A stretch of DNA of 64,000 nt from Galbibacter mesophilus (GCF_023721415.1 NZ_JAMQVC010000002.1:1-64000); one strand, 5' to 3'. Numbered from the stretch's first letter, positions 17,103-27,182 are shown. The notes: a model not told the origin generated them from the letters alone. Translations and numbers: made by a program.

Positions 17103-18587
17103 ATGATGAAAAAACTAGCAACTATATTTCTTGCTGCAATTTTGCTTTTTAGCTGCAAGCAAGAAGCCGAAAAGAAGGAAACTTCCGAAGAAAATAAAAA
17201 AACGAATGTTCTACTTATCGTAGCGGATGATCTTGGCGAAGAGGTTGGATGTTACGGAGATCCGTTTGCGATTACTCCAAACATGGATAAATTTGCTTCA
17301 GAAGGATTGCAATTTACGAATGCGTACGTTACCCAAGCTTCTTGCAGTCCGTCCAGAAGTAGTATTTTAACAGGGTTGTATCCGCATCAGAACGGGCAAG
17401 TCGGACTCTCACATTTGGGGATTTCAATGAACAAACAATACCCCAGTTTGTTTTCTATTTTGAAAGGAAATGGCTACCGAACGGGAATAATTGGAAAATT
17501 GCATGTAGAACCTTATGCCTCTTTTCCGTATGATTATGGAATGGGCGGTTTCGATACGAATGACGTGATGCTTTCCAAAGAACAATTAACAGTAAATGTG
17601 ATTAACGAAGACGGAAAAGAAGTTGTTGAAAAGGAAAAATTCACCCGTTTTCATATGCCTGCTGTAGCAGATTCTGCAAGTGCTTTTATTGATCGCGGAA
17701 AGGAGAAGCCTTTTTTCTTAATGTTAAACTTTTTAGACCCACATCGACCTTTTAAGAATCGAATTAACGGACATCCGAAAAAGATGCTTTCTGCGGAAGA
17801 CATAGAAATTCCGAAATATTTTTCAAAAGACTCCGATGTTTCCATGGAAGAAGTGGTGGGTTATTACAACGGCGTAACAAGATTTGATGAAGGCTTAGGC
17901 TATGTTTTGGAAATGTTGGACAAAAAAGGAATTAGGGATAATACATTGATTATTGTTTTAGGAGATCACGGTGCACCATTGGATCGTGCCAAAACAACAT
18001 CTTATGAAGCTGGTTTACGAATCCCGATGTTGGTGCAGTTTCCAGATAACAAATATTCTGGGATGAAAAATGAAACTTTTGTTTCTACACTGGATATTTT
18101 GCCAACCATTTTGGACCAACTGAATATTAATGAGTTGCCAAAAGATGCACAAGGGATTTCATGGTTACAATTATTGGATAATAAAGTGAAACCGAGAACC
18201 TATATCGCTGGAGAATACACGCAGCATCTACCAGAGCATCTTTTTCCGCAGCGAACCATCAGGGAAGGGGATTTTAAACTTATTTACAATCCGATGGCGT
18301 CTTTTTACAAGGAGAATTTTAAGGCACCCAAGAATACAACAAAATATGATTTGGTTAAACGCTATAAAGAGTATGCTGCTTATGAAACCTTTGAGTTGTA
18401 CGACTTAAGTAAAGATCCGCATGAGTTCAATAACATAGCAGAGGATCCTGTGTACCAAAATCAGCTAGCTTCTTTAACTAGTATTCTTAAAGATTGGCAA
18501 AGAGGAACAGATGATCCATTGCTGAAGGAGTCATATCAAGAAGAAATTAAAAAAGAGATTAAGAAATATATTGATACTAATTTTTAG
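17103..18587 (+). CDS. Family S1 sulfatase (sulfamidase-like), lipoprotein
   Basis: This is the second sulfatase of the cluster. The lipobox LLFSC gives Cys18 when counted from ATG 17103. The metal site is VLLIVADDLG and the formylglycine motif CSPSR has Cys81. The VGCYGDP and ASCSPSRSSILTGLYPHQNG segments resemble heparan N-sulfatase and related S1_8 enzymes; substrate assignment is inference. The longer frame from 17070 would start within the GH2 gene and bury the signal peptide, so it is not used. The C-terminal half includes the expected VVLGDHG metal-binding segment and FELYDLSKDPHEFNN. Confidence 0.92.
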   Translation: MMKKLATIFLAAILLFSCKQEAEKKETSEENKKTNVLLIVADDLGEEVGCYGDPFAITPNMDKFASEGLQFTNAYVTQASCSPSRSSILTGLYPHQNGQVGLSHLGISMNKQYPSLFSILKGNGYRTGIIGKLHVEPYASFPYDYGMGGFDTNDVMLSKEQLTVNVINEDGKEVVEKEKFTRFHMPAVADSASAFIDRGKEKPFFLMLNFLDPHRPFKNRINGHPKKMLSAEDIEIPKYFSKDSDVSMEEVVGYYNGVTRFDEGLGYVLEMLDKKGIRDNTLIIVLGDHGAPLDRAKTTSYEAGLRIPMLVQFPDNKYSGMKNETFVSTLDILPTILDQLNINELPKDAQGISWLQLLDNKVKPRTYIAGEYTQHLPEHLFPQRTIREGDFKLIYNPMASFYKENFKAPKNTTKYDLVKRYKEYAAYETFELYDLSKDPHEFNNIAEDPVYQNQLASLTSILKDWQRGTDDPLLKESYQEEIKKEIKKYIDTNF

Positions 18588-18592
18588 TCACT

Positions 18593-21118
18593 ATGTCGCC
18601 ACTTAAAAGAAGGAAGTTTTTAAAAAATCTAAGTCTCACGGTGCCATTCATTTCTACGCCATTTGGTAGCGTTTTTGCCAATGAGTCTTTGGGTGTTTTT
18701 AACGAGGTTCAAAAAAGCGATTCTTTCTCTTATGATTTTAAGGGCAAAAACGATCGTATTTGGATTGGTAATGATTTTTTAACCAAACCTTTGGAAGATT
18801 GGCGGCAGCAAGACGGAAAGCTCACTTTTACGGGTGCAGGAAATGAAGGCAGTGTTTATGTGCTTACCCATGTGCTAACTGGGCTGGAAGGAAACTTCAA
18901 GATGCAGGCCAGTTTAGGATTAAAGAACGTTTCCGAAGAAGGTATAGTTGGTTTTTCGCTAGGCGTTCAAGATAAAACGGATCCCAGTAGTATTAAAGCG
19001 GCTTGTTACCATGGAGAAGGACTGTTTGTTGGGGTTTCCACGAGTGGAAAAGCGATCTTGGGAGAAAAGGAAATAAAGCTTCCTAATGACTTCAGTTTTG
19101 AGCGTTTTACCATTAAAATTGAAGTCAGCAATGCCAATTCCCGCACTAAATTGGCAATGAATGTTATTGACGGTAACGGATTGGAGTCTACTATTGAAGA
19201 GCAATTGGATACTCCGTTAAAAGGATTAGTGGCACTTCAAAATGGAACCAAAAAAATAGCAGGTGTTCCCTTGTCCGTGGAAAACCTTTCAATGGAAGGA
19301 ACGATGCTGGAATCGGTTCCAGAAAATAGTTTTGGTCCGATTCTTTGGTCTATGTACACCTTGTCTAACAACATCTTAAAAATTACTGCACAGTTGCCAC
19401 CAATAGGCGAGAAGGATAGCCAAAAAGTACAGCTTTATTTATCTCAAAACAGGAAATGGAAAAAGGCCGCTTCTGCTACCATCGATACCGATGCTTACAC
19501 TGCTATTTTCAGTATTGATGATTGGAATGCTTCTGAAGAAGTTCCCTATAAATTAGTGTATAAAATTGATGGGGAGCGTCATGAATATAAAGGCACCATA
19601 GCAAATGAACCCAAAAATGAAATTCTAAAATTTGGAGCACTCACTTGCCAACATTACGATGCTTATCCATATCGACCTTTGGTAGAGAATTTGGAGAAAA
19701 GCAATCCAGACATGCTTTATTTTTCAGGGGATCAGTTGTACGAATATAATGGCGGATATCACATGAAAAGGGAGCCGGAAGATATGTCCATTTTAAGTTA
19801 TTTAGGCAAATGGTATATGTTTGGTTGGGCTTTTGGTAATTTGATGAAAAATAGACCAACTATTTGCACGCCAGACGATCATGATGTTTTCCAAGGTAAT
19901 TTATGGGGGGAAAACGGTGAGTTGATTTCTTTGGAAGACTGGAAAAAAAGTCGCGATGCGCATGGAGGTTTTGTTCAAACGCCCAAAATGGTTAACGTGG
20001 TAAATAAAACCCAGTGTGGACATTTGCCTGCGCCTTTTAATAAAGAAAAGTTACCTTCTGGAATGACTACTTGGTATACCGACATAAATTATGGTGGTAT
20101 GAGTTTTGCCGTTATAAGTGACCGAATATTCAAATCTGGGCCTGAGATAATAAGAAAAGGGGATGGACGTATAGACCATATAAAGAAAAGACTTTCGCCA
20201 AATGAGCTTGAATCAAACGAGCTTAGTTTTTTAGGTGAAAACCAAATGGAATTTTTAGAGAAATGGGTAGAGGATTGGCAAAACGTATCCATGAAAGTAT
20301 TATTGAGTCAAACACTCTTTGCCAATGTGGGAACGCACCACGGGAATGAAAAGCAATTTCTGCACGGGGATATGGATTCTGGCGGATGGCCAAAACAGCA
20401 AAGGGACGAAGTGTTGCGACTTATTCGTAAAGCCAATGCTTTTCATATTAATGGCGATCAGCATTTACCTTTCATGGTGAAATATGCCATCGACGAATCC
20501 CAAGACGCCGGATGGACTTTCTGCTCTCCTGCAATCTCCACAGGATATCCACGTTGGGGACAGCCCGACTTGGTGAATATTCCATACACTAACCGCCCTG
20601 CGCACAACTTGCCAAATACAGGGAACTACAGGGACGTTTTTGGAAATGATAATTTTATTTATGCCGTTGGGAATCCGGATGATGATTTTTCTGAAGAGTC
20701 GAATAGATACAAAAAAGCACAAAAGAAAGCCTCTGGATACGGACTCGTAAGTTTCAACACAAAAGACCGAACTATAAAAATGGAGGCCATACGGTTTTTA
20801 GCTAATTTGGAGTTGGATAAACCAGAGCAAAATACCTATCCAGGCTGGCCGTTAACCATTCATCAATTGGATAATGATGGAAGAAAAGCTGTGGGATACT
20901 TACCAATACTTAATTTTAAAAAGGTAAATAGTTTATTGAAAATTTATCATCAAGAGACTGGAGAATTGATTCAAGCGATACGGGTAAGCGGAAATGAGTT
21001 TAAACCAAAAGTATTTGAACTTGGAATGTACACTTTGGTAATAGGCGAAGTTTCCGAAGAAAAAAAGATTACCGATGTCAACATAACAAATGACCCTAAT
21101 GAGATATTGGAGTGTTAA
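18593..21118 (+). CDS. PhoD-like metallophosphatase with Tat-type signal
   Basis: This 841-residue exported protein carries a Tat-like signal (LKRRKFLKNLSLTVPF). Residues 45-230 form a beta-rich region resembling a LamG-type sugar-binding domain, followed by a fibronectin-like linker. The catalytic domain is PhoD-like: SGDQLYE (Asp380), PDDHDVF (Asp428-Asp431) and NGDQHLPF (Asp622, His624). PhoD enzymes are phosphodiesterases or phosphatases; relatives occur in sulfated-glycan loci but their substrate is not known to me. It starts 5 bases after the second sulfatase and ends the cluster, convergent with cysS. Confidence 0.85.
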   Translation: MSPLKRRKFLKNLSLTVPFISTPFGSVFANESLGVFNEVQKSDSFSYDFKGKNDRIWIGNDFLTKPLEDWRQQDGKLTFTGAGNEGSVYVLTHVLTGLEGNFKMQASLGLKNVSEEGIVGFSLGVQDKTDPSSIKAACYHGEGLFVGVSTSGKAILGEKEIKLPNDFSFERFTIKIEVSNANSRTKLAMNVIDGNGLESTIEEQLDTPLKGLVALQNGTKKIAGVPLSVENLSMEGTMLESVPENSFGPILWSMYTLSNNILKITAQLPPIGEKDSQKVQLYLSQNRKWKKAASATIDTDAYTAIFSIDDWNASEEVPYKLVYKIDGERHEYKGTIANEPKNEILKFGALTCQHYDAYPYRPLVENLEKSNPDMLYFSGDQLYEYNGGYHMKREPEDMSILSYLGKWYMFGWAFGNLMKNRPTICTPDDHDVFQGNLWGENGELISLEDWKKSRDAHGGFVQTPKMVNVVNKTQCGHLPAPFNKEKLPSGMTTWYTDINYGGMSFAVISDRIFKSGPEIIRKGDGRIDHIKKRLSPNELESNELSFLGENQMEFLEKWVEDWQNVSMKVLLSQTLFANVGTHHGNEKQFLHGDMDSGGWPKQQRDEVLRLIRKANAFHINGDQHLPFMVKYAIDESQDAGWTFCSPAISTGYPRWGQPDLVNIPYTNRPAHNLPNTGNYRDVFGNDNFIYAVGNPDDDFSEESNRYKKAQKKASGYGLVSFNTKDRTIKMEAIRFLANLELDKPEQNTYPGWPLTIHQLDNDGRKAVGYLPILNFKKVNSLLKIYHQETGELIQAIRVSGNEFKPKVFELGMYTLVIGEVSEEKKITDVNITNDPNEILEC

Positions 21119-21127
21119 ATTTTATAA

Positions 21128-22612
21128 CTAGCTCAAACTAAAAGTAGTACCGTCTTTTCCGTCTTTTAATTGAACACCTAGTGCAGCCAGTTCATCCCTA
21201 ATTTTATCGGAAGTAGCAAAATCTTTATTGGCTCTTGCTTCTGCGCGAAGTTGGATGAGTAATTCTATAGTGCCGCCTAATTTATCAGAAGAGGTGTCTT
21301 GCGTATTTCTTTCATCTTGGAGTCCGAGTACATCAAAAACAAAGGCATGCATCGTTCCTTTAAGAATATTCAAATCTTCTTTGGTGATGGTGGCTTTATC
21401 TTCTTTTATAAGATTGATTTGTTTTACGGCATCAAAAAGGTGAGCGATAAGAATCGGACTGTTGAAATCATCGTTCATTGCTTCATAGCAGCGATCTTTC
21501 CACGCTTGGGCATCAAACGAAGAAGTGCTTGCAGTTTTCAAACCATCCAAATTATTAATGGCTTCCATAAGTCGATTAAATCCTTTTTCCGAAGCCAATA
21601 AAGCATCATTACTAAAATCCAAGATACTTCTATAATTTGCCTGAAGCATAAAAAATCGTGTAACGGAAGGCGAATAAGGCTTGTCTAAAATATCGTTATT
21701 ACCCGTAAAAATTTCGTTTGGTAAGATATTGTTTCCGGTAGATTTAGCCATTTTTTTACCATTTAAGGTAAGCAAGTTGGCGTGCATCCAGTAATTAACT
21801 GGGCTTTGACCCGTAGAGGCTTCCGCTTGCGCAATTTCACATTCATGATGAGGAAATTTTAAATCCATTCCTCCACCATGAATATCAAAGTGTTCTCCCA
21901 AATACTTTGTGCTCATTGTGGTACACTCTAAGTGCCAGCCAGGAAAACCATCGCCCCAAGGTGAAGGCCAACGCATAATATGTTGAGGTTCTGCTTTTTT
22001 CCAAAGAGCAAAATCCTGTGGATTTTTCTTTTCAGATTGCCCAGCGGTTTCGCGGGTGTTATGGATAAGGTCTTCTACTTTTCGCTTGCTTAATTTACCG
22101 TATTCATTGGTTTCGTTAAACTTAAGCACATCAAAATAAACGGAGCCATTCACCACATAAGCAAAACCGTTTTCAATAATCTCTTTAATCACCTCAATTT
22201 GCTCAATAATATGTCCGGTAGCCGTTGGCTCGATGCTCGGCGGAAGGTTATTGAATTTATTCAAGGTATTGTGGAAATCAACCGTATATTTTTGAACCAC
22301 TTCCATCGGTTCGATTTGTTCTAAACGTGCCTTTTTAGCAATTCTATCTTCACCGCTGTCTGCATCATTTTCAAGGTGACCGGCATCAGTAATATTTCTA
22401 ACGTAACGAACTTTATAACCTAGATGTTTTAGGTATCTAAAAACCAAATCAAAAGACATAAAAGTCCTAACATTACCCAAATGCACATTACTGTAAACCG
22501 TAGGTCCGCAGACATACATACCAACGTAGCCTTCTGTAATGGGTTTGAATACTTCTTTTTCTCCGGTAATTGAATTGTATATCTTTAGTTCGTTAGTTTG
22601 ATAAAGTTGCAT
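21128..22612 (-). CDS. cysS: Cysteinyl-tRNA synthetase
   Basis: This class I synthetase charges tRNA-Cys. The HIGH motif reads HLGN (residues 44-47) after zinc ligand Cys35 in CGPTVY. Further zinc ligands are Cys230 (HLECTTMS) and the HHECE segment near 255-259. KMSKS reads KMAKS (287-291). The length of 494 is normal. It lies 64 bases downstream of folE in the same direction, possibly cotranscribed. Confidence 0.98.
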   Translation of the reverse strand: MQLYQTNELKIYNSITGEKEVFKPITEGYVGMYVCGPTVYSNVHLGNVRTFMSFDLVFRYLKHLGYKVRYVRNITDAGHLENDADSGEDRIAKKARLEQIEPMEVVQKYTVDFHNTLNKFNNLPPSIEPTATGHIIEQIEVIKEIIENGFAYVVNGSVYFDVLKFNETNEYGKLSKRKVEDLIHNTRETAGQSEKKNPQDFALWKKAEPQHIMRWPSPWGDGFPGWHLECTTMSTKYLGEHFDIHGGGMDLKFPHHECEIAQAEASTGQSPVNYWMHANLLTLNGKKMAKSTGNNILPNEIFTGNNDILDKPYSPSVTRFFMLQANYRSILDFSNDALLASEKGFNRLMEAINNLDGLKTASTSSFDAQAWKDRCYEAMNDDFNSPILIAHLFDAVKQINLIKEDKATITKEDLNILKGTMHAFVFDVLGLQDERNTQDTSSDKLGGTIELLIQLRAEARANKDFATSDKIRDELAALGVQLKDGKDGTTFSLS

Positions 22613-22676
22613 TTTTGTTGTTAGGTGCTTAACGATTGTTGAATTATTTTTTTGGAAAAGTTTCGTTCAGCAGAAA

Positions 22677-23357
22677 CTAAAATTGAGTATCTAGTTTGAT
22701 GTAGTCTAAGAACTCTCTACGAACAGCTGGGTCTTTAAATTTACCACCAAATTCTGAAGTAACCGTACTACTTTCAATATCCCTGATTCCTCTTGAATTT
22801 ACACATAAATGTTTTGCATCGATTACGCAGGCAACGTCTTTTGTGCCTAAAACATTTTGTAATTCCTGCACTACTTGCATGGTCATACGTTCTTGTACTT
22901 GCGGACGTTTCGCAAAATAATCAACAATTCTGTTCATTTTAGAAAGACCTACAACAGTGCCGTTAGAGATATAGGCAATATGTGCACGGCCAACAATAGG
23001 TAACAAGTGGTGCTCACAGGTAGAATAAACAGTAATGTTTTTTTCTACCAACATTTCACCGTACTTGTATTTGTTGGAGAATGTAGAGGCTTTAGGTTTT
23101 CTGTCAGGATGTAGACCGGCAAAAATTTCTTTTACAAACATTTTTGCTACTCGGCGTGGAGTTCCACGAAGGCTATCATCAGTCAAATCCAACCCTAAAG
23201 TCTCCATAATATTGTAAACCTGAGCTTCGATATGTTCTATTTTTTCATCGTCTGCCATGTCAAATGCGTCCGCTCTTAACGGCGTTTCAGCAGCAGATGA
23301 CGCGTGATCATTCCCTATTTCTTCAAAGTGATCTTCTAAAGCTTTATCTATTTTCAT
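22677..23357 (-). CDS. folE: GTP cyclohydrolase I
   Basis: FolE converts GTP to dihydroneopterin triphosphate, the first step of tetrahydrofolate synthesis. Zinc ligands are Cys114 and His117 in STCEHHLLP, and Cys185 in HLCVNSRG. The conserved GLSKMNRIV and RPQVQERMT segments are present. It probably forms a transcription unit with cysS from the promoter element at 23452-23460. Confidence 0.97.
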   Translation of the reverse strand: MKIDKALEDHFEEIGNDHASSAAETPLRADAFDMADDEKIEHIEAQVYNIMETLGLDLTDDSLRGTPRRVAKMFVKEIFAGLHPDRKPKASTFSNKYKYGEMLVEKNITVYSTCEHHLLPIVGRAHIAYISNGTVVGLSKMNRIVDYFAKRPQVQERMTMQVVQELQNVLGTKDVACVIDAKHLCVNSRGIRDIESSTVTSEFGGKFKDPAVRREFLDYIKLDTQF

Positions 23358-23451
23358 GCTTTTAAAATATTTTTTTTAAAAATAACCAACTATATTAGGT
23401 GCTTCAACGTATAATTATAAACCTTGATGATTATCAATAAAAAAATTGACA

Positions 23452-23460
23452 GCAAAGATA
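23452..23460 (-). promoter_or_regulatory. Candidate -7 element of folE-cysS
   Basis: The minus strand reads TATCTTTGC, matching TAnnTTTG, about 95 bases before the folE ATG. No clear -33 TTG is present. Confidence 0.4.
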
Positions 23461-23538
23461 CGTATTTATAACCTATTAGCGTTAACTAAATGGTAACTTG
23501 CCACTAATTTATTTAATAAACTTTTTTAAACTATACTA

Positions 23539-24891
23539 ATGAAGAACATTGCCCCGATTCTCTTAGTTGTAATTTTTGTTGGAACCTTTCAAAACTACGC
23601 ACAATCTATTTCTCCAGATTGTATTGATGCTATTCCTATTTGTAAAGATATTTTAAATAGCGGTACCATAGAAGGTATTGGTACAGATGATTTTAATGGC
23701 GCACTGAACAGCGGTTGTTTGTTGCAAGGCCAGAATAACGCTGTAGAGTCTAACTCGGTTTGGTTTCGTTTTACGGCCACAGCAACAGGACAACTTGGTT
23801 TTAATATCCTACCAAACACTCGAGGAGAAGATCTGGATTTTGCGGTGTATGGCCCGAATCCTGTTTGTGGAAGCTTAGGAAATCCCATTGGTAATGACGG
23901 CACGGTAGTAAACTGTGGTGTTTCTAACATTGTGCAAGATTTCTTTAACGATAACGATTACACAGGAGTAGGTATTAATCCAGCTACTGGAGACCAAAGT
24001 GTGACATATGCGCCTTATATGCAAGTGCAAGAAGGAGAGGAATATTTGCTTTTGGTAAACAATTATTTTGGTGAATCGGATGGTTTTTCCTTAGAATTTA
24101 CGGGAAATGTTTTTACTGCTTCTCAAAGTGTTTTGGATTGTTCGGAAGTACCCGATTTGCTTCAAGAGCCGGAAGAGGTTTTGTGTGAAGGTGATGTACA
24201 AACGTTAGATGGTACTTTCGCTCCGGCTACTAACTATAGATGGTACGTGGATGATACTCCCGATGATGGAACTGATAATTTTAATTTAATTGCGGGGCAG
24301 AACAGTGCTACTTTAGACGTTACGCAAACAGGTATTTACAGGGTTGAAGCAATATATCCGCAGGGCTATTCAGAATACGATGATGTTTTTGTTGAGTTTT
24401 TACCGGTTCAAGATCCAATTATTACCAATATTGACTTAGTGGAATTTTCAAACAATAATATCATTGATATAACCGTTGAAAATCCGGAGGAATACGAATT
24501 TCAGTTGAATGATGGTGATTTTCAGGAAACAGGGTATTTTACCAATGTTCCTGTTGGTTTAAATACGGTTACTATTAATCATTTAAGTGAATGCGGAACA
24601 TTGGAAGAGGAAATCATGGTTTCTGGATATCCAAAGTTCTTTACTCCTAATGGAGATGGTATTCACGATACTTGGAATGTAGTTGGCTTAGACATGAACA
24701 CCACTGGGCGGGTATACATTTTTGACCGATACGGAAAACTATTAAAGCAGCTGTATACCACTTCCCAAGGCTGGGACGGTACTTTTAATGGTACGCCCAT
24801 GCCAGCCACTGATTATTGGTTTAAAGTGGAATTTATAGATGATAGCAATGAAGAAAAAATATATAAAAGTAACTTTACGTTGAAACGTTAA
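23539..24891 (+). CDS. T9SS cargo protein with type B (gliding-associated) sorting domain
   Basis: This 450-residue secreted protein has a signal peptide (IAPILLVVIFVGTFQNYAQS). A beta-rich N-terminal domain with paired cysteines is followed by a PKD/Ig-like segment around residues 210-290. The C-terminal domain of about 85 residues begins at YPKFFTPNGDGIHDTWNVVG and includes YIFDRYGKLL and GWDGTFNG. This is the hallmark of CHU_C/TIGR04131 type B sorting domains, which direct proteins through the type IX secretion system to the cell surface. The cargo's own function is unknown. It is monocistronic. Confidence 0.9.
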   Translation: MKNIAPILLVVIFVGTFQNYAQSISPDCIDAIPICKDILNSGTIEGIGTDDFNGALNSGCLLQGQNNAVESNSVWFRFTATATGQLGFNILPNTRGEDLDFAVYGPNPVCGSLGNPIGNDGTVVNCGVSNIVQDFFNDNDYTGVGINPATGDQSVTYAPYMQVQEGEEYLLLVNNYFGESDGFSLEFTGNVFTASQSVLDCSEVPDLLQEPEEVLCEGDVQTLDGTFAPATNYRWYVDDTPDDGTDNFNLIAGQNSATLDVTQTGIYRVEAIYPQGYSEYDDVFVEFLPVQDPIITNIDLVEFSNNNIIDITVENPEEYEFQLNDGDFQETGYFTNVPVGLNTVTINHLSECGTLEEEIMVSGYPKFFTPNGDGIHDTWNVVGLDMNTTGRVYIFDRYGKLLKQLYTTSQGWDGTFNGTPMPATDYWFKVEFIDDSNEEKIYKSNFTLKR

Positions 24892-24929
24892 CCCCTAAAC
24901 AGATACTTCATTTACTTAGTGTGATGTAA

Positions 24930-24945
24930 AGCCTTTTAGAAGGCT
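24930..24945 (+). terminator. Weak hairpin after the T9SS cargo gene
   Basis: AGCCTT pairs with AAGGCT around TTAG, 39 bases after the stop. The following bases are AT-rich but lack a T run, so termination is uncertain. Confidence 0.3.
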
Positions 24946-24976
24946 ATTCGATTTGATGCTTTGCTGTGAAAGCTGG

Positions 24977-25018
24977 CAGTTGAGAATTGAGACAATTCAC
25001 TTAAAATTAAAAATTGAT
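24977..25018. repeat. Degenerate heptamer tract
   Basis: Six 7-base units can be read in register (CAGTTGA, GAATTGA, GACAATT, CACTTAA, AATTAAA, AATTGAT). They run into the start codon of the next gene and resemble the decayed end of the heptamer arrays at 7182 and 51795, but the signal is weak. Confidence 0.3.
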
Positions 25019-25457
25019 GAAGGATCAAACTATTATACAAGAGATTACATTAAATATTTCTGCGGAAAAAGTATGGGGAGCCCTTACCGATCCCGATAAA
25101 ATGAAAGATTGGTATTTTGATGTTCAAAACTATTCGTTGGAGCAGTTCAATGAATTTTACTTTTACGAACCAAACGGAACCAATTTTAAACATGTGTGCA
25201 GAATTTTGGAGATTATGCCGCAAAAAAGAATTCGCTACACATGGAAATATCCAGACTATTCAGATGGGATTTCGGTGGTAAGTTGGCAATTATCTACTGT
25301 CAAAAAGAATGTTACTCATGTAAAGCTTACGCATAGTGGCGTTGAGAATTTTGCTGATGCCGGCAGCGATCTCTCAAGGGACAACTTTGTTGCGGGATGG
25401 AAAGAAATTGTGAACAAGGCACTTCCAGCGTATCTAAAGAAACAAATGGTGGGGTAG
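25017..25457 (+). CDS. SRPBCC/AHSA1-like START-fold protein
   Basis: This is a small soluble protein of about 146 residues. It starts with the strand-helix pattern of the AHSA1 (Aha1 C-terminal-like) SRPBCC family: ITLNISAEKVWGALTDPDKMKDWYFD, written here as its key features Val-Trp-x2-Leu-Thr-Asp-Pro. It also has the conserved RIRYTWKYP and a C-terminal GWKEIVNKAL helix. Such proteins bind hydrophobic ligands in a cavity; the ligand is unknown. ATG 25017 is preferred over TTG 25014. Confidence 0.82.
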   Translation: MKDQTIIQEITLNISAEKVWGALTDPDKMKDWYFDVQNYSLEQFNEFYFYEPNGTNFKHVCRILEIMPQKRIRYTWKYPDYSDGISVVSWQLSTVKKNVTHVKLTHSGVENFADAGSDLSRDNFVAGWKEIVNKALPAYLKKQMVG

Positions 25458-25511
25458 TTGTTTTTAAAATTGATATCTTTAGCCGTGTATAACAACCAAG
25501 CAACATAAATA

Positions 25512-26426
25512 ATGCTCATTTCAAAAAAAGTTAACCTCTATAGGATTTTTAGTGGTACATGGCGCTATTTTTTAACGGAAATAATTGCTTGTGTTTTGGC
25601 GTATTTCTTTTTTCGGTATATCGATTCCTTGCAGATTTTTGATACGATTGTAATCAATAGCATTATACCTACAATTTTAGGTACCGCTTTGGCATTTTTT
25701 ATAGGTTTCAACAACAATCAAGCTTACGATCGTTGGTGGGAGGCAAGGAAAATTTGGGGCGCTCTGGTAAACAATTCCAGAACATGGTGCAGACAGGTTT
25801 TGTTTTATATCGAAGATTTGAATGATGTAGATCCTACCGAAAAAAAGATTTTGGTACATCGCCATATAGCTTTTGTGTATGCTTTAAATGAAAGTTTAAG
25901 GGATTCCAACGCGAAAGATTATAGAAAGTATCTCTCGAAGAATGATATTGAAATTGCCGAAAAAGAATCTAATGTTCCCAATGCAATTCTAAATATACAA
26001 ACTGAACACTTAAACGATTTGTACAAAAAGGGCGCGGTAGACGGATTTAAATTTATGGAACTTAACGAAATGCTTATCAATTTTTGTGATGAAATGGGCA
26101 TGTCCGAAAGAATTAAAAATACAGTTTTTCCAACGACTTACAATTTCTATACCCGCTTGTTTATATGGATTTTTATTGTGTGTGTTACCTGGTCTTCAGT
26201 AGACGACATGGGGGCTTGGTCGATAATTGCGGGTATTTTGGTGGGTTATATTTTCTTAACTACACACAAGATTGGGATGGCTCTCTTAAATCCATTTGAA
26301 AATATTCCAACGGGTGTCTCTTTAGACCAGATTACGAGAACTATTGAAATTAATCTTTTGGAAGCCCTTAAAGAAAAAGATATACCCGAGCCTTTAGCTT
26401 CGGTAAATGGCGAATACATTATGTGA
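25512..26426 (+). CDS. Bestrophin-like (RFP-TM) chloride channel family protein
   Basis: This 304-residue membrane protein matches the bestrophin/UPF0187 family. The conserved FFIGFNNNQAYDRWWEARK region (about residues 61-80) and WGALVNNSRTWCR are diagnostic. Hydrophobic helices flank it near residues 20-65 and again at 210-255. Bacterial members form pentameric anion or cation channels in the inner membrane; selectivity here is unknown. The methyltransferase gene starts 28 bases downstream. Confidence 0.9.
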   Translation: MLISKKVNLYRIFSGTWRYFLTEIIACVLAYFFFRYIDSLQIFDTIVINSIIPTILGTALAFFIGFNNNQAYDRWWEARKIWGALVNNSRTWCRQVLFYIEDLNDVDPTEKKILVHRHIAFVYALNESLRDSNAKDYRKYLSKNDIEIAEKESNVPNAILNIQTEHLNDLYKKGAVDGFKFMELNEMLINFCDEMGMSERIKNTVFPTTYNFYTRLFIWIFIVCVTWSSVDDMGAWSIIAGILVGYIFLTTHKIGMALLNPFENIPTGVSLDQITRTIEINLLEALKEKDIPEPLASVNGEYIM

Positions 26427-26454
26427 TTTTTCTTCGGAATTAAAACCGTTTCCA

Positions 26455-27099
26455 ATGGAAGACAATAAATTAAAAGAAATAGAAGCCCAACTTCGATGTC
26501 CGTCTGGGAGTGGGGGAGTAGATATGGGGAATGAAATGTACCGAAGTAACCTTGGGATGATTGCCAAGGCTATTGAAGCGGTATCGCCTGAAAAAGATGA
26601 TACAATTTTAGAATTGGGTCATGGAAATGCTAGACATTTATCCTTTTTGTTTTCGATGCAAAAAGCCGTGAAATATTTCGGATTGGATATTTCTGAAACC
26701 ATGCATCATGAAGCTTTAAAGAATTCAAAAGAGTTCAATGAAGCCACATCGTTCAAATTATATGACGGCGGGGAACTTCCTTGCAAAGATGCTTTGTTTG
26801 ATAAAATTTTCACGGTAAACACCATTTATTTCTGGGAAAACCCATTGGGTATGTTGAAAGAGCTCAGAAGGGTTTTAAAACCCAGCGGACAATTGGCTAT
26901 TGCATTTGCCCAACAAGAATTTATGGAAAAATTGCCGTTTGTTGGAAAATCTTTCACTTTATACAGCACTACTTCGCTTAAGGAATTGATTCAAAAATCA
27001 CCTTTTGAAATTAAAAACATTCTTGAGGAATCGGAAACCATAAAATCCAAAACAGGCGAGATTTTTACTCGGAATTATGCTGTGTTTTTATTGAACTGA
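26455..27099 (+). CDS. Class I SAM-dependent methyltransferase
   Basis: The Rossmann-fold motif I is ILELGHGNARHLSFLF, followed by YFGLDISE (acidic residue at the end of strand 2) and DALFDKIFTVNTIYFWENP, typical of methyltransferase domain 11/25 proteins. The substrate is unknown. A longer frame opens at 26407 within the bestrophin gene; ATG 26455 gives a conventional start (MEDNKLKEIE) and about 214 residues. Confidence 0.87.
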   Translation: MEDNKLKEIEAQLRCPSGSGGVDMGNEMYRSNLGMIAKAIEAVSPEKDDTILELGHGNARHLSFLFSMQKAVKYFGLDISETMHHEALKNSKEFNEATSFKLYDGGELPCKDALFDKIFTVNTIYFWENPLGMLKELRRVLKPSGQLAIAFAQQEFMEKLPFVGKSFTLYSTTSLKELIQKSPFEIKNILEESETIKSKTGEIFTRNYAVFLLN

Positions 27100-27182
27100 A
27101 AAGGTTAAACTACAGTAATATATGAATAAAGTGGATCTTAAATTTTCTTTATTTTCTAATCTCTATTCTTTTCTCTAAAAAA

